Shown piece by piece: positions 1 to 12,075 of a DNA stretch of 64,000 nucleotides (positions are counted from its first letter, which is position 1; every line of letters starts with the position of its first letter). Position numbers and translations under genes: made by a program. The DNA lies in the NCBI RefSeq assembly GCF_000764305.2, contig NW_025938989.1:83995-147994 (forward strand), given 5' to 3'. Origin of the DNA: Hyalella azteca (Eukaryota; Arthropoda; Malacostraca; Amphipoda; Hyalellidae). The notes under the pieces were generated by a model. It had not been told where the DNA came from. It did no database searches and worked only from the letters and a program-made list of their open reading frames with translations.

Positions 1-3000
1 CGTCGAAAACAACAATTTGTGTAAGCAAAGGCAACATTTTTCTGTTGTATGAATATCACAAGAGTGGAGATATAAGTGTACCAGATTCAGGTGGTAACAG
101 CTGGAGCAACAGCTGGTGAAGCATCAACATATACGACGGGCAAATGGCTGAACGATCTACTGTATCATGTAAAACTGCATCCTCGTAAAAGGATCGTTGA
201 TATGATTAGCTTATTGCACTTACGTTAACGTATATGTATAGATATATCTCGTATGTAAACACATATCTCCTATTCTCGCTGATTGATTATTAAGATTATG
301 GACAGATTAGCAAGTAGTACTCTCGGTAGTTAACACTATTTTATATAACTGTAACGGAGGTATAAAGATATCACAAAGGTATAAAGGTACTAAAAAGGTC
401 AACCTGCAGGTAGAACGAAGGTTGCCAAAAAATTTGGATGCCATGTTAGCTCAGGGAAAAATATGGATATAGTTAGCCCCTTAAAGCACTAAGCAAATGA
501 AATAGATACGTTTAGTTTACGTTGATTCATTCTCAGATGCTTGCGGTGGGCTCATAGTCAATCGCTACTCAAGTTTAAATGCACCTTATTATTATTTGTT
601 CATTTGAACCGAAATAAAATATAAGTAATTCGATAAAAATTCAAAAGCTACGCAAGATAGAAAATTTTTCGACAAGCAGGGCTTCATTCCTCAGCGTAAA
701 CCCCAAACTTACTTTTTGCATTCCCGAGCGGCAGCCCCGAAGGCAGCATAGACTTCAACATCTTCATCGCGCTCTATTATTGCTCACTATCTATCCATAA
801 CACAGTGATAACATAGTCACAATATCAGTCCAACGAAAGCTGGACAAAATGATATTACAATTATAGTCCTGATGCTTACCAGTCGATATAGTCGGAAGTT
901 AAACGATCTATCAAGTCGGACGTAAAAAATACAAAATACAACTGAAGTTTCGAGTAAGTCCATAATTTAAGCAATACATTACCAACAAAGAATAGAAGTT
1001 ATAAACTAACCGAACGACATATGAACAGGAATACAATGCTGCAAGGTTACTACTCTAATACACTATAGTCTCTTCAGCGCTATGCAATGCAATCTAAACT
1101 CCAACCAAAGTCCAACAAGTTCACTTATGTTTTGTCTACAAACCAAACAATATAAAAATTATGATTCACAATAGGATTGAAGTTCTTTTCTATAACAATT
1201 GACTTTTCATCAGTAGATCAAATTTGCCGTCAAATCTCGAACATAACATTAGGTATGACGTATGAGATATTACATTTGTTCGTTGCTTGGTTTTTCGTTT
1301 ACGTCTCATTCACACTAAAACGAAAACTTCTTCGTTCTTGGTTGTATCGTGTTCATAGTAAGTATATTTTAAACACATTTAACATATAATTCAAACATAG
1401 TGCAGCTGCACACCACCTTCACCCATAGCCACTCATCTTCAACTGAGGCTCAGGCATAGCAGTGATGATAGCACGAGAAGAAAAGTGACTCGGAAATGAC
1501 AAGAAGCAAGACACAGCAGAGCACCACATGTTGGCTTGCAAACTCAGCAGTTTAGTGTCATCGCATGCTTTAGCTTGATGTTTTTGCCTGCCTTTATTGC
1601 AGGTGCTTTGCCAAGTAATTCTGTATATTGAGTATAATTAGCTATTCATGCTTAAAGTCATATATAAGTTAGTTGTACAGTATAGCCTTCGTGCAGGGAG
1701 CTGGGTGAAAAACAGATCGAAGTCAGCTATGCATTCTCGGAAATTCCTATTCGTGTTCGTAACTTCTGTTGTGGTCATAAATGTGTCGTAGGGAAATGTG
1801 TCATGTTTTGTTTGAGACACTAATCTGATCAAAAAAGCATACGTATTTATTCTACCGATGGTAAAAGTGACTCACTCATCCACCACTGCGTATTTTAAAT
1901 AAAGCTCATATACGTAGAGCATTTTATTTTGTTATATGAAGGAAACTTTTACAGTACTACATTCTAAAAATAATTTCAAAATCAAAAACTGAAAATCAGT
2001 CATCAAATCGAAATTTTATTGTAGCAAATTGATTTACGACGACAGCTGGCGCAAAAAAAAAATCTGAAAATTTATGTATAAGAAACATGCTGAATTGCGG
2101 GACATCATCAATATATGAAGCCATGTAAATTATATCAGTCCGCTAGGTATTTAGTTTATGTCATACGTCACGTGACGTGTATCGATTGCCTAAACTTGCA
2201 TGTTATTGAGATTGTAGCGCGACAACTACAATGGGGCATTCATTGATCTCCTGGATAGTATTGTTTGTATTCCAATACAGGAATTGGTATCTTGTCAAGA
2301 ATCTTCTTTCACAGGACGTATAATCCTATTGTTGGCGTCACGGGATGCCCATTGCCAATACCAGGCGAATGACAATCGTTATTGTTCACTACAAATGATG
2401 AGTTCTCAAGGTGGATGAGAATGCATATTGTTGATGCCCATACACGAGGAGAAACCTCGCAGGAATTGCCCGCTGCTCGACTTTATTGCTTAAACGAGGA
2501 GGATCCATGGCCCAGTGATCAGAGATAGCTGGGGATGATCAGAGATAGCTGGGGATGCGCTGCAGCCCCATTTTAGGTGGTAGACGATCACCCCGGCGTG
2601 AGGTGGCATACAAAGAACGTTCGTGTTCACGTCACATCGTCTAACCTACCTTTGAACTTCTCACGTATTAAACATAAACGAATAAAATTCGTTAAAAAAA
2701 TAATAATAACAATAAATATAAAATAAAAGGATTGATAATATTATATTAATCAGAGTCTGGAAGCTAGTTAATTATGTTACATAGGTAATCAAAATGTAAC
2801 GTTATTTTTTTCGAGGGTACTAGGAAGCTTAAAAATCTTATGCCGACGAACAGGGACTGTCATGGTTGAACTAGTATGTAGGCAGTAGTTCAACCATGGG
2901 AACTGCATTGAACTGACCTCGGAAATCTGTGTACGTTCATCTTTTAAAATACATAAAAATAAATGTTCAATAAAAAAAGAATAAGGAAATTTTACGAATT

Positions 3001-3370
3001 TTAATCTTTTTAACTGCACAATAACGTCATCTAAATTGGTAGTAATTAAAAAAAAAACATGAACAAGATGAGATTCCAGTCTGGACAAAATATTACGTTA
3101 ATCATCTACTTAAATTAAGAAGAAAAACTATCATGAAATACATAGTTTTGAAGACAAACAACAATCAAGCGTGACTTACCAGCATCAATAAAGTTACAAT
3201 TTCTACAATTAAAGTGCTCATCACACAGTGTGCTGCAATGCTCATCATAAATCTTTGCCAGTTATTCGAAAACAATATCAAGGATTATCCATTAATTGAA
3301 AAGACTATATGGTTCTGGCCAGCCAATGTATTAGCAATTTATTTCACAAATTTGATTGGTCTGAACTCAG
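1..3370. other. AT-rich DNA without a recognisable gene
   Basis: No reading frame here resembles a known protein. The few frames of 60-100 codons (such as 2789-3088 on the minus strand) are rich in residues typical of translated AT-rich non-coding DNA and lack a domain pattern. I see no tRNA, rRNA or transposon end. The stretch could be intergenic or the intron preceding the exon candidate at 3371. Confidence 0.6.
2516..2555. repeat. 20-bp tandem duplication
   Basis: The 20-base unit TGATCAGAGATAGCTGGGGA occurs twice back to back with no mismatch, so this is a recent small duplication. Confidence 0.85.
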
Positions 3371-3514
3371 GCATTTGGGGCCGTGCCGTGGACCAGACAA
3401 CAGCCCCGACATCTTGGAGGTCTCATATGAAGCACGCTCGCGGCTCGGATATCGCGGAGCGTCGTGTTTCATAGTCCAACCTCTAAGGAAACGTTTTCTT
3501 CGCGGAAAGTATCA
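3371..3514 (+). CDS. candidate internal coding exon, unknown protein
   Basis: This is a GC-richer 144-bp block in AT-rich surroundings. It is preceded by an AG (CTGAACTCAG) and followed by a good donor (ATCA then GTAAGAAAG). Only one frame is open throughout. It includes the runs PDILEVSYEARSRLGYRG and SCFIVQPLRKRFL, which look like folded protein rather than chance translation. One base completes an upstream codon and two bases are left at the end, so the phases are symmetric. The polypyrimidine tract before the acceptor is weak. I do not recognise the family, and no partner exon with matching phase could be linked. It could also be a decayed transposon fragment. Confidence 0.3.
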
Positions 3515-5168
3515 GTAAGAAAGAAAACGACAAATTGTTGGATAAACTGAACGAGTTTTGAAATGAAGTAACTTAATTTCAAAAATTAAATTATTGGATC
3601 AACTGAATGAGTTTCAAAATGAATGAACTGGAGTTGCATTAATTAACGGCTTAGAAATCGACTTGATGACAAAGAAGGGTTCAAATTGCAGGGAAAGAAG
3701 TTCCGTTTCGAGTATCTTCTGTGTTCTTTACTGAACGGGAGCCGATATAAATTAAATTCGAGGAGACTAAAATGCGAAGATGAAAATAAAACTTCTTGAT
3801 GAAATATTTCCAAATTTCAGGCACAGTAATAAACAAGAGCTTGATGAACTCGATTTTAGGCACCATTAAAATAGACAAAGACATCAAAATTTTATTTCGA
3901 TAGTTCAAGCGGATCATTAACGTATAAACAATCTAACTTATCATATAATTTGAAGATAATAATGCACAGAGATCGAGATTCTAGCACCATTACCACCACC
4001 TGGCCGCTGCTATCAAACTCAAAAATCTGCAATGTATTTCTGACCGCACTCTAGCCGTGCTATATTTATAACTTGATTAAATATCTACTTGTAACGACAT
4101 GTCAGGTTACGTTTTAGTAGCTTTTAAGCTCCTAAATTCCTGCCTATATCGTCGATCACGTCTGAGTAGCAAAAATAAGTGTCGTGTGAAGGCATAAGTT
4201 GGCTAAACGAATGCTTGAGGCGGCAGTGAGTTACAGGAACTTGCCAGCAGCTTGAACATCTGCAAGTTATATACGAGTTCATTAAATATACAAATAAGAT
4301 TTCCAACTGATACATACGGGCTTCACACTGACAGAAATATACGCTGACTGTGCCAATAATGACACCAGAAACGTGAGTGAGATGCAATCATTGTTTTGAA
4401 ATACCAAATTCAATAATTACTCAGATAATATCGCATTACATTATCTTCATTTAATGTACTACTACAATTTTTAACGCTTATATCACATCCATGATCATCG
4501 ATTTACAAAACGCATTGTATTCACCAAACCGCAACAAAAATTGTATTAAATCTCATCACGCGCGTTGTTTAAAATGTGTACATATCAGAGCATTTTCACT
4601 AGAGTCTTCCAAAGAGAAGTTAGTTGTTGCCAACACTAATACACGTTGCAGCCGCTTTAAAATTTTCGTCTGCAAGGAATATAATTGAATTTTATTGGCG
4701 TATGTTCACTTACACAATCACTGGTAAATTCTGGATGAAATCTGATCAAAAATGTCATTAATTTTAACGTGTGATTGCCACTCTCGTTGCCGTGACTAAA
4801 AGTACTGATATCGTTACTGAACTGTCAATCTATACCTCCTCTGATGGCTGCTCATAATACCATTAGGAAATATTCATAATGCCTCCTTATAATGCCAGTT
4901 ACATGCAGAGTTAAATACTTTAATGCCTACATTCGAAGCTACGCTACAAGTATTGACAAAGTTACTGCACGGTCAATTAACTATTTAATAGACAGAATAT
5001 TCAGGAGTGGTCTTCTAATAATCTACAAACTAAAGCAACGTGGGACGGAGAGACGCTCCTGTCACCATCAGCAGCAGATCAATGAAAGTAACGTAATTTC
5101 TCCTCATAAATCTTGAAGCTAATTACCATTCAGGAGTCACATTGAGCAGGAATATACATATAATGTCT
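3515..5168. other. non-coding AT-rich DNA
   Basis: Only short frames with no domain-like content are present. If the exon candidate just upstream is real, this begins as its downstream intron. I see no transposon termini. Confidence 0.55.
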
Positions 5169-5288
5169 AATAATATATATATATAATATATATATATATT
5201 AATGAATATATAATGTATAATAATATATATATATTATTTATTTATATAATATATATATATATATATATAAATTATATATAATATAATA
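5169..5288. repeat. imperfect (TA)n microsatellite
   Basis: Several runs of alternating T and A are broken by AATGAA and TTTATT interruptions. It is a simple low-complexity repeat. Confidence 0.95.
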
Positions 5289-5404
5289 ATGGCAGGAATA
5301 TAAGCTGGACTCGAAATCGTCGCAAAATTTATGATCAATCAGGGAATTTAATAATAACATCAGGCTCTTAAGCCTTCAATAATTGAGAGGAATAATTCAT
5401 ACAT

Positions 5405-5632
5405 ATTCTGCATGATGATATTCTACAAACATTTTTCAGCATGATGATTTTGGAAGCTCGGTAACCGTATCCTATCATTCCAGCATAATGATCATGGAGG
5501 CTTAATATCGAATTATTATTTCAGCATGCTGATCTGATGACAGCAAAGATCTCATATCATAAGATGACTTAAGTATGATGGTCATAAAGATATCATATCT
5601 TTAAGATCACTTCAGCATGATGATGACGAGTG
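5405..5632. repeat. decayed tandem repeat with a CAGCATGATGAT core
   Basis: The motif TTCAGCATGATGAT or close variants (TCTGCATGATGAT, CCAGCATAATGAT, TTCAGCATGCTGAT, TAAGTATGATGGT) recurs about six times at spacings of roughly 30-45 bases. The intervening bases have diverged, so this looks like an old minisatellite. Confidence 0.55.
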
Positions 5633-5639
5633 TAAGCTA

Positions 5640-6910
5640 AACTTAAGACACACTCAGCTGCTCAGTATTTGAAAACAAGGCTTAATTTAGTTTTCGCGTA
5701 AGTGTCGCAGTTTCGATCAACAGTCACAGCTCAGCACGGAGAGCCGAGAGCGTGAAAACATTTTTCGCTATGTTCATGAGCTGCACATCCCAAACGCGTC
5801 TGATAAACAAGTTTTCTTAGTTATTTGCTAGCCTCTTTCAATAATACTATTGAATTTAATATTCTATTTTTGTATAGTCCGTTCTATTATTCCTCTCTAG
5901 ATATTTCGCTACTAATCCTAAATGTTTGATATTATCTACTAGTGGAAAGTGCAAACAAACTATATATACGAGATGATGTAGACTATGAATATAACATTAT
6001 ACTAAAAAACCGTTCATAAATATAACTCTACTAGTTAATGAAGATAAAACTTGATCTAGGATAATAATAATAATGATGTGGTTTGAATTTCATAAGCTTT
6101 TTGGTCACCATGCAATTTTGGATAGCATTTCCATTTTTTTCAAATTCCTCGAGTCGTGCAACTAACTTAACTCGTCCATACGCCACCTAATTAATGATTT
6201 ATTAAAATGAAATTACACTATTGCGTAAATTTACAGTCTAATTCTTATCTAATCTCATTGAAATCGATATCTTCGAACAATACTGTATTTTCAGAATGTA
6301 TAATGTAGGTTGCTTCTAATTCCGCAAACTCAATTTTTGAGCACATTTTGTGATCCGTTTTATGAACGCCAGAATCTCGATAGATATCTGCACATTTTGA
6401 GCAAGAATTAAAGTTACTTATTCAACTTTTTATAATTACTCATGGAAGAACATAGGACAAACATATTTTCAATATCTGTATTTCTTCTCATCTTTCTTAA
6501 AGAAATTTTACCACCAAAAGTATATTCCTAATATATTTGACTTTTTCAATTATTGTTACAAAATTTTAAAGTCCGTAAAGGCACCAAATATCAAATATTT
6601 ATTTCACCTTTTACTTTACTTCATTTTCTACTGATATTCCCCTGACCCCTTAAAAAATTTTCCTACTATCATGAGAGCCGAGACGAGAACTCCAGCAATA
6701 ACTCAAGAACAAGTGCAGCGACATCAAAGAAGTCTGCTTGTCATCAAAGAAGTTTTCTTGTCGCGGTGATTGTCTTGATGAGCCACTTTATATCCACATC
6801 AAAACATCAACGCAACAAAAGACAAACAAATTTCTCAGTTTAGCATCCGTTACTCGCACATGAAAGACTTGGCGTCTCACGCCAACTACGCTAAGCTCTT
6901 AGACCAGCAT
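5640..6910. other. non-coding AT-rich DNA
   Basis: No frame longer than about 60 codons, no splice-bounded open block and no transposon terminus was seen. Confidence 0.55.
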
Positions 6911-7071
6911 TTTTTGCGCATTTTCTCTTTATGGAAAAAAATGCACTATTGTGCTCGCCATGTCCGTCTGTCCGTCCATCCGTCTGTCTGTCCGTCCGTG
7001 ACCTCAAGTTTTCGTCGACGAGAAAATGCGCTCTCTGTCACTCACTGCCGTGGGTGCTGAGTTATATTTTT
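6911..7071 (+). repeat. hairpin-rich CCGT-core interspersed repeat, copy 1
   Basis: This is one of four copies in the window (others at 33947-34096, 54516-54675 and 60879-61022). Shared order: a GCGCATTTTCTC arm, GCACTATTGTGC (a small hairpin), a variable run of TCCG/TCTG tetranucleotides, the near-palindrome TTTTCGTCGACGAGAAAA, the complementary arm GAGAAAATGCGC, a CACTCACTGC block that is palindromic in other copies, and a TTATATTTTT tail. Here the last palindrome has decayed to CACTCACTGCCGTGGGTG. The 66-codon frame across it follows from the tetranucleotide run and is not a gene. The family is unknown to me. Confidence 0.8.
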
Positions 7072-8653
7072 ATCATCAACGATTGATCTGAATTAGTGAA
7101 ACGTGAGTCAGGATGTCATCGAACCAACCATAAGTTGAGCGTGTCAGGACAGCGTCTAAGAGCTTCTAATATCAACTGGCATTTAATATCTAATCTATTA
7201 CCAATGTCTAATAATATCTGATATGTACAATATGTTCTACAGATTTAATGCCCAACAAACGATAAATGAATATTATAAACGGTAGCAATGGTCAGACAAT
7301 TTAGGTACCTCAAATTAAATTCGCTCGTGATGAATTCAATGAGTACTTGGAAAATTTTGAGACATTGATTCGATGCAGTACTCCTAAATTTCACATTTAA
7401 TACACCAAAATATGAATTTATGGAACTTTCAAAAACGAAGTGAAACCCATCAATGAAACATTCAACCTTTGAAATCCGTCGTTATTGCAAGACGTTAACA
7501 GTGCGCTATAAAAATTTAGCAACAATCATCAGTTAAGAAAGCCAAGACGTCGCCGTATATGATACCGCCGTTAAAAGTTGCCATTGTAGTTCATTAAAAA
7601 CTCGGCCCTTCTCATCAAAACGTCGACAAAATACGCAAAGCTTTTACCGGTTGGTATCAAAGCAGCACTTTAAATCAATTGGAATCGCAAGAAAAAATGC
7701 GTTTTATGAGACGGAAGATATTAGAATATTTATCGCCAGCCGTCTGCTGACATATGAAGCGGCCATTTAACTTCATTAAAAAGAAGTTAGCAGATCGCTC
7801 TTATCGTGCACATGGGCTACATCTCCTCACGGTTATCTCGCTCCCAAAGAACCCTTGTGCATAACAGCCGTAATTTGTGGTTGCTTGTTAACACTCTGCC
7901 TAATGTCACTGCTAGCTTCTCAGATAAAATACGACCATGTGTAGGTACTCAAGCCTGAATTTATTAGGCTTCATAAATATTGTAGTTAGCCTTCCATCAA
8001 CTTGGTGCACCGGCTACATTCTATTTGAAGCCCTGTAGGCTGTCTGCCAAAAACGGACGTATGGATGTTATCTTGTGATTAATAATTTAATTTTGTAAGA
8101 AAGAATGAATTCAGCCATTTGAAGGAATAAATAATTCAATCAGAGCAAGGACTCGTTCCTTTAAGAATATATTTAACAAAGAAGTGATTGTAATGTTTCG
8201 ACAGGGCGCCATGTAAGAGTTTCGTCCCTCAATAAAGCCATCCGCATATACCGAACGTAATCGCACTTGAGTGCAGTAAATTGTGGACTTTATTCATTAA
8301 TTGCAATAAACACGCGCATACTGCGGATTTTAATGCACATGGTGCATTTTATTACAATAAAGAAACAAAGATATTTAAAATAAGCGGTAAGTTCAAAGAA
8401 ATATATCGGATTTTGAAGGATTTGAAGTAACTTTTCCATGACAAGTCGAATGCGCAAGCTCTTAATGATCGCTATAATTGGAAGATGTTATTGATAAGAG
8501 TTTTAATTTGTGTATTTTACGGAACATGTATATATATGGGCTGTACACAGACAGTATCAGACGCTCATATTCAGCGAAAACTGGGTCATGATGAGATAAA
8601 CAAGGAGAAAAAATACATTGCCATATGAATAAAATTCCACTCATTTCTTTTAG
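7072..8653. other. non-coding DNA, possible decayed fragments
   Basis: A short plus-strand open stretch near 7310-7400 reads FARDEFNEYLENFETLIRC, loosely like a retroelement gag fragment, but it is too short to assign. Otherwise no gene, terminal repeat or RNA is visible. Confidence 0.45.
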
Positions 8654-8765
8654 TGTACGCGCAAGTTCGGCTCGCTAAGACGCGTGCTGGGCATGGCGCG
8701 GAAGCGACGCTCGACTAACGATGTTTTCACCGCCGTAGAAATAAGGCCTAAGTTTCCTATGGCGG
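8654..8765 (+). CDS. weak candidate coding exon
   Basis: A pyrimidine-rich acceptor (CATTTCTTTTAG) precedes a GC-rich block with an open frame. The frame begins CTRKFGSLRRVLGMARKRRS and runs to a possible donor (ATGGCGG then GTAATC). The basic composition is also expected by chance from GC-rich DNA. I do not recognise it, and the donor is mediocre, so it may equally be a 5' regulatory region. Confidence 0.15.
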
Positions 8766-8890
8766 GTAATCGATAGGTCTCCTGGGATCACTTAAATTCT
8801 TGAGCAAATACCACACGGCAAGGAAACTTCCCTCACGCTCAGCCGCCTCTATATATATAAGAAAGTGCCGCATTACAAACCTCTAGCCAG

Positions 8891-9039
8891 CACCGTATTC
8901 AGTTCAATTCACTTCAGTATATTCATTTAATTAAAACACCGTATTCAGTTCAGTGCACCTCAGAATATTCATTTAATTAAAGCACCGTTTTCAGTTCTAT
9001 GAACTGTCAGGCACCTCGGGATATTCATTTGTTTAAATT
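8891..9039. repeat. 46-bp tandem repeat, three units
   Basis: Units begin CACCGTATTCAGTTC and end near ATTCATTTAATTAAA. The first two are 46 bases each (8891-8936, 8937-8982). The third carries an insertion and ends GTTTAAATT. Confidence 0.85.
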
Positions 9040-9181
9040 AGAGGACCTACATAGAAGGATTCATTTCGTAAGTAAAATTAGTTAACAAAAGAATATATTG
9101 ATTAAATTTTAACGGATAAAGCATGTAAAGGCTACCGCTTTAGGACCGGATGTAATCGAGCTACTCCGACACCTGAGAGTA

Positions 9182-9408
9182 CACTGAGAAAAACAAATAA
9201 ATCATGTTGTCCAAATACTTACTTCCCAAAAGTTCAAGCAGAGAGCAGACGTATAACACTGATACGCCCTTTTACCGGACCAAACTGGGTCAGGATGACC
9301 CACACAATGGCAAAAAGTGAATCGTAATTTGGACGTATCCGAATTCCAGCTATATTTTTTTACTCGATTTCAAGTTCTCAAAAGATTTGTGGGCCTCAAC
9401 TTGAGTGT
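9182..9408. mobile_element. degenerate MITE, TA / CACTSAG family
   Basis: The interior (about 9230-9335) closely matches the better-preserved copy at 14154-14339. Shared blocks include CACTGATACGCCC, GTCAGGATGACCCA and an AATTTGGAC or ATTTGGAC block. The left end reads TACACTGAGAAAAACAAATA and the right end CTTGAGTGTG, so degraded inverted ends are present. There is no coding capacity. By analogy with mariner/Tc1 elements it would use a TA target, but only the left TA is intact here. Confidence 0.6.
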
Positions 9409-9899
9409 GTGGCGATGGAAGTGAGCAAAATTTTTGAGTAATAAACACTTTTTCCATGAATTCAATATTATTTCCTTTCGTTACAAAAAATGAGAGACGC
9501 TTTTTAATCTATAGATGCTTCTAGACAATCGTTGCTCGTAGTCGAACACTCATTACCCTTAGCTTCAAAATTTTAATTATTAATAATTTTTTCAACAGAA
9601 TTTTGCGATTTTTAATTATTTTAGTTGTAATTTGCAATTATAGAAGCAATTCATCTAATGGAGCATTTGAACTATCTAAATTAGAAGAAATTTTTTTTTC
9701 AAACCCAAAATTCTAACGTTGAAAAGTTGCGGATGTTTAACAAATAAACTTTAACCCACAGCTGATATACGAAACACTTCAACAACGACATCAATATTGC
9801 TCGACAAAAGCCAATAATAAGCAAGAGAAACAGCATTGTTCAACAAAGAATTCAACACGATTCCCCACATCAAGACATTGTTGAACAATTCAACTAAGA
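9409..9899. other. non-coding AT-rich DNA
   Basis: Low-complexity AT-rich sequence with no supported feature. It leads into the CAA-rich array. Confidence 0.6.
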
Positions 9900-10390
9900 C
9901 GCGGTAGGCAACAACAACAGGACATGGCACGTTGACAACATTGCAACACAGCAACGTAACATTGCGCAACAACAACAACACTGCAACACAGCATCGTGAC
10001 ATTGCGCAACAACAACAACATTGCCCCACATGACCACAACATCGTCCCGCAATATCGCACCACAACAACAACAACATTGCAACACGGCATCTTGATATTG
10101 TGCAACATTAGCAACAATATTGTCCCATAACACAACATAAATCGTCCTGCAATATCGCGCCATAACAACATTGCAACACAGCAACTTGACTTGTAGTGAT
10201 GCGGGGCAACAACAACAACAACATTGCCCCACATGACCACAACATCGTCCCGCAATATCGCGCCGCAACAACAACAACATTACAACACAGCAACGTGACT
10301 TGTAGTGATGTGGGGCAACAACAGAACAACATTGCCCCACATGACCACAACATCCTCTTGCAATTTTGCGCCACAACAACATTCCACAGG
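9900..10390. repeat. CAA-rich complex minisatellite
   Basis: Blocks such as ACAACAACAACATTGC, CCCCACATGACCACAACATC and GTCCCGCAATATCGC recur in varying order. Reading frames of up to 179 codons on the minus strand (poly-Val/Cys) and 97 on the plus strand (poly-Asn/Thr) arise only because the repeat lacks stops. They are not genes. Confidence 0.9.
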
Positions 10391-10460
10391 AGCTCCAGGA
10401 CAAACATTCCTCTACGTTGCTGTGCGTGTCCACTCATGCCAACCACGGCAATCACACCAG

Positions 10461-10916
10461 CCCCACTCACCCACTCATCGCGACGCTGAGATGAAACCCA
10501 CTCACCCACTCATCACGACGCTGAGGTGAACCCCACTCACCCACTCATCACGACGCTGAAGTGAACCCCACTCACCCACTCATCACGACGCTGAAGTGAA
10601 CCCCACTCACCCACTCATCACGACGCTGAAGTGAACCCCACTCACCCACTCATCACGACGCTGAGGTGAACCCCACTCACCCACTCATCAAGACGCTGTG
10701 GTGAACCCCACTCACCCACTCATTAAGATGCTGAGGTGAACCCCACTCACCCACTCATCAAGACGCTGTGGTGAACCCCACTCACCCCCTCATCACAACG
10801 CTGAGGTGAATCCCAGCCCCACTCACCCACTCACCAAGACGCTGAGGTGAACCCCACTCACCCATTCATCACAACGCTGAGGTGAATCCCAGCCCCACTC
10901 ACCCACTCATCACGAA
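10461..10916. repeat. 35-bp minisatellite, about 13 units
   Basis: Each 35-base unit contains CCCCACTCACCCACTCATCA followed by CGACGCTGAGGTGAA or a variant. Later units change CACGACG to CAAGACG or CACAACG, and some gain the insert TCCCAG. The variants are spatially clustered, as expected from unequal exchange. Confidence 0.95.
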
Positions 10917-11780
10917 ACAGAGCCAAGTTCCACTCCAGGATTGAGCTCATGTGAGCTCATGTCGAACTGTGAAACTTAGCTCAAGTTTTCCCGAGTAACT
11001 CAAAGTAACTTGGAGACGGAGGACGACGAAGGCGGAGCATCAGCTTGACCGTGGACTACGACGTCCTAAACTCATCATTAGGTCATAAGTTAACTCAGCT
11101 CGACTCGGTATCGGTCCAAGAAAATCTCAAGAAACGCGAAGAAATTTTTCTACGAGTCAACCGAGGCAAAATCATTAAATACTCCATATACTCATGGGCA
11201 CGTTCACCCAGTCATGAACGGTGCCCCAGCAGCACAATAGGACCTGCACTAGCGGGACCTAAGGAATTTTCCTAAATCCTTTTTTATTAGAAAAATTTCT
11301 TAAATATTTGCTTATGTTTCTTACGTAGTGGAAGAAAATTACCGTACGAAAATAATCGACTTTAGGGATGGATTTTTTTACATTAAATTAAATTCAGAGT
11401 CAATAAGTTTTAGCCGCTGCAGGGAATTACATGTAGATTGTCCATTATTTGATCTTGTCAGACACTTAAAGTTTCAGACATGGGAAGGGGGAGGGAGCGT
11501 TTACATAGTACACATGGGGAGCCGTTTATGTTGTAGACATGACGGGGGGGGGGCGTATACGTAGACATGAGAGTATATATGTACACTAAATATGTACACT
11601 TTATGAGGGTATATATACACTAGCCGTACGATACCAGATATATGATACCAGTATACGATATAACTGACGTGGCGAGAGGGATGTTATAGTAGCCATCCAA
11701 TAGAACGCGTTGCAGACATACAACGCCATCGTGGCAATAGACATCGAGGTAGAAATAAAACTGGTCATAAACCTTCTGCC
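10917..11780. other. non-coding DNA with one hydrophilic reading frame
   Basis: A plus-strand frame at 11045-11275 (no ATG; opens at TTG) contains QENLKKREEIFLRVNRGK, which looks mildly coding-like. It has no recognisable family and no convincing splice sites. Around 11550-11650 there are GTATATATGTACAC near-repeats. Confidence 0.4.
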
Positions 11781-12075
11781 GCAGCAGCCGTATTTAGCTG
11801 CTATATACGCAGCAGCCGTATTTAGCTGCTATATACGCAGCAGCCGTATTTATCTGCTATATACGCAGCAGCCTTATTTATCTGCTATATACGCAGCAGC
11901 CGTATTTAGCTGCTATATACGCAGCAGCCGTATTTAGCTGCTATATACGCAGCAGCCTTATTTAGCTGCTATAAAGCCAGCAGCAGCCATATTTAGCTGC
12001 TATAAAGCCAGCAGCAGCCGTATTTAGCTGCTATATACGCAGCAGCCGTTTATAGCTGCTATATATACGCAGCAG
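11781..12075. repeat. 28-bp minisatellite with self-complementary unit
   Basis: Ten or so units contain AGCAGCCGTATTTAGCTGCT plus a CTATATAC spacer. The AGCAGC and AGCTGCT ends are complementary, so each unit can form a hairpin. Because 28 is not a multiple of three, translation cycles through frames (AAVFSCYIRSS and similar). The 75-codon frame at 11710-11937 is a by-product. Two central units carry an AAGCCAG spacer variant. Confidence 0.95.

Noticed and set aside
8190..8240. Possible LTR or primer-binding site near GGGCGCCATGTAAGAG
   Set aside because: There is no matching second LTR, no polypurine tract and no retroviral-type coding sequence nearby.
8849..8904. TATA box (CTATATATATAAG) and TCAGTT initiator as a promoter
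   Set aside because: The spacing is nearly 50 bases instead of about 30, the TCAGTT belongs to a 46-bp tandem repeat, and no coding start follows.
9894..10433. 179-codon minus-strand frame and its overlapping neighbours
   Set aside because: The frame is a direct translation of the CAA-rich minisatellite, giving Val/Cys/Leu repeats. It has no independent coding evidence.
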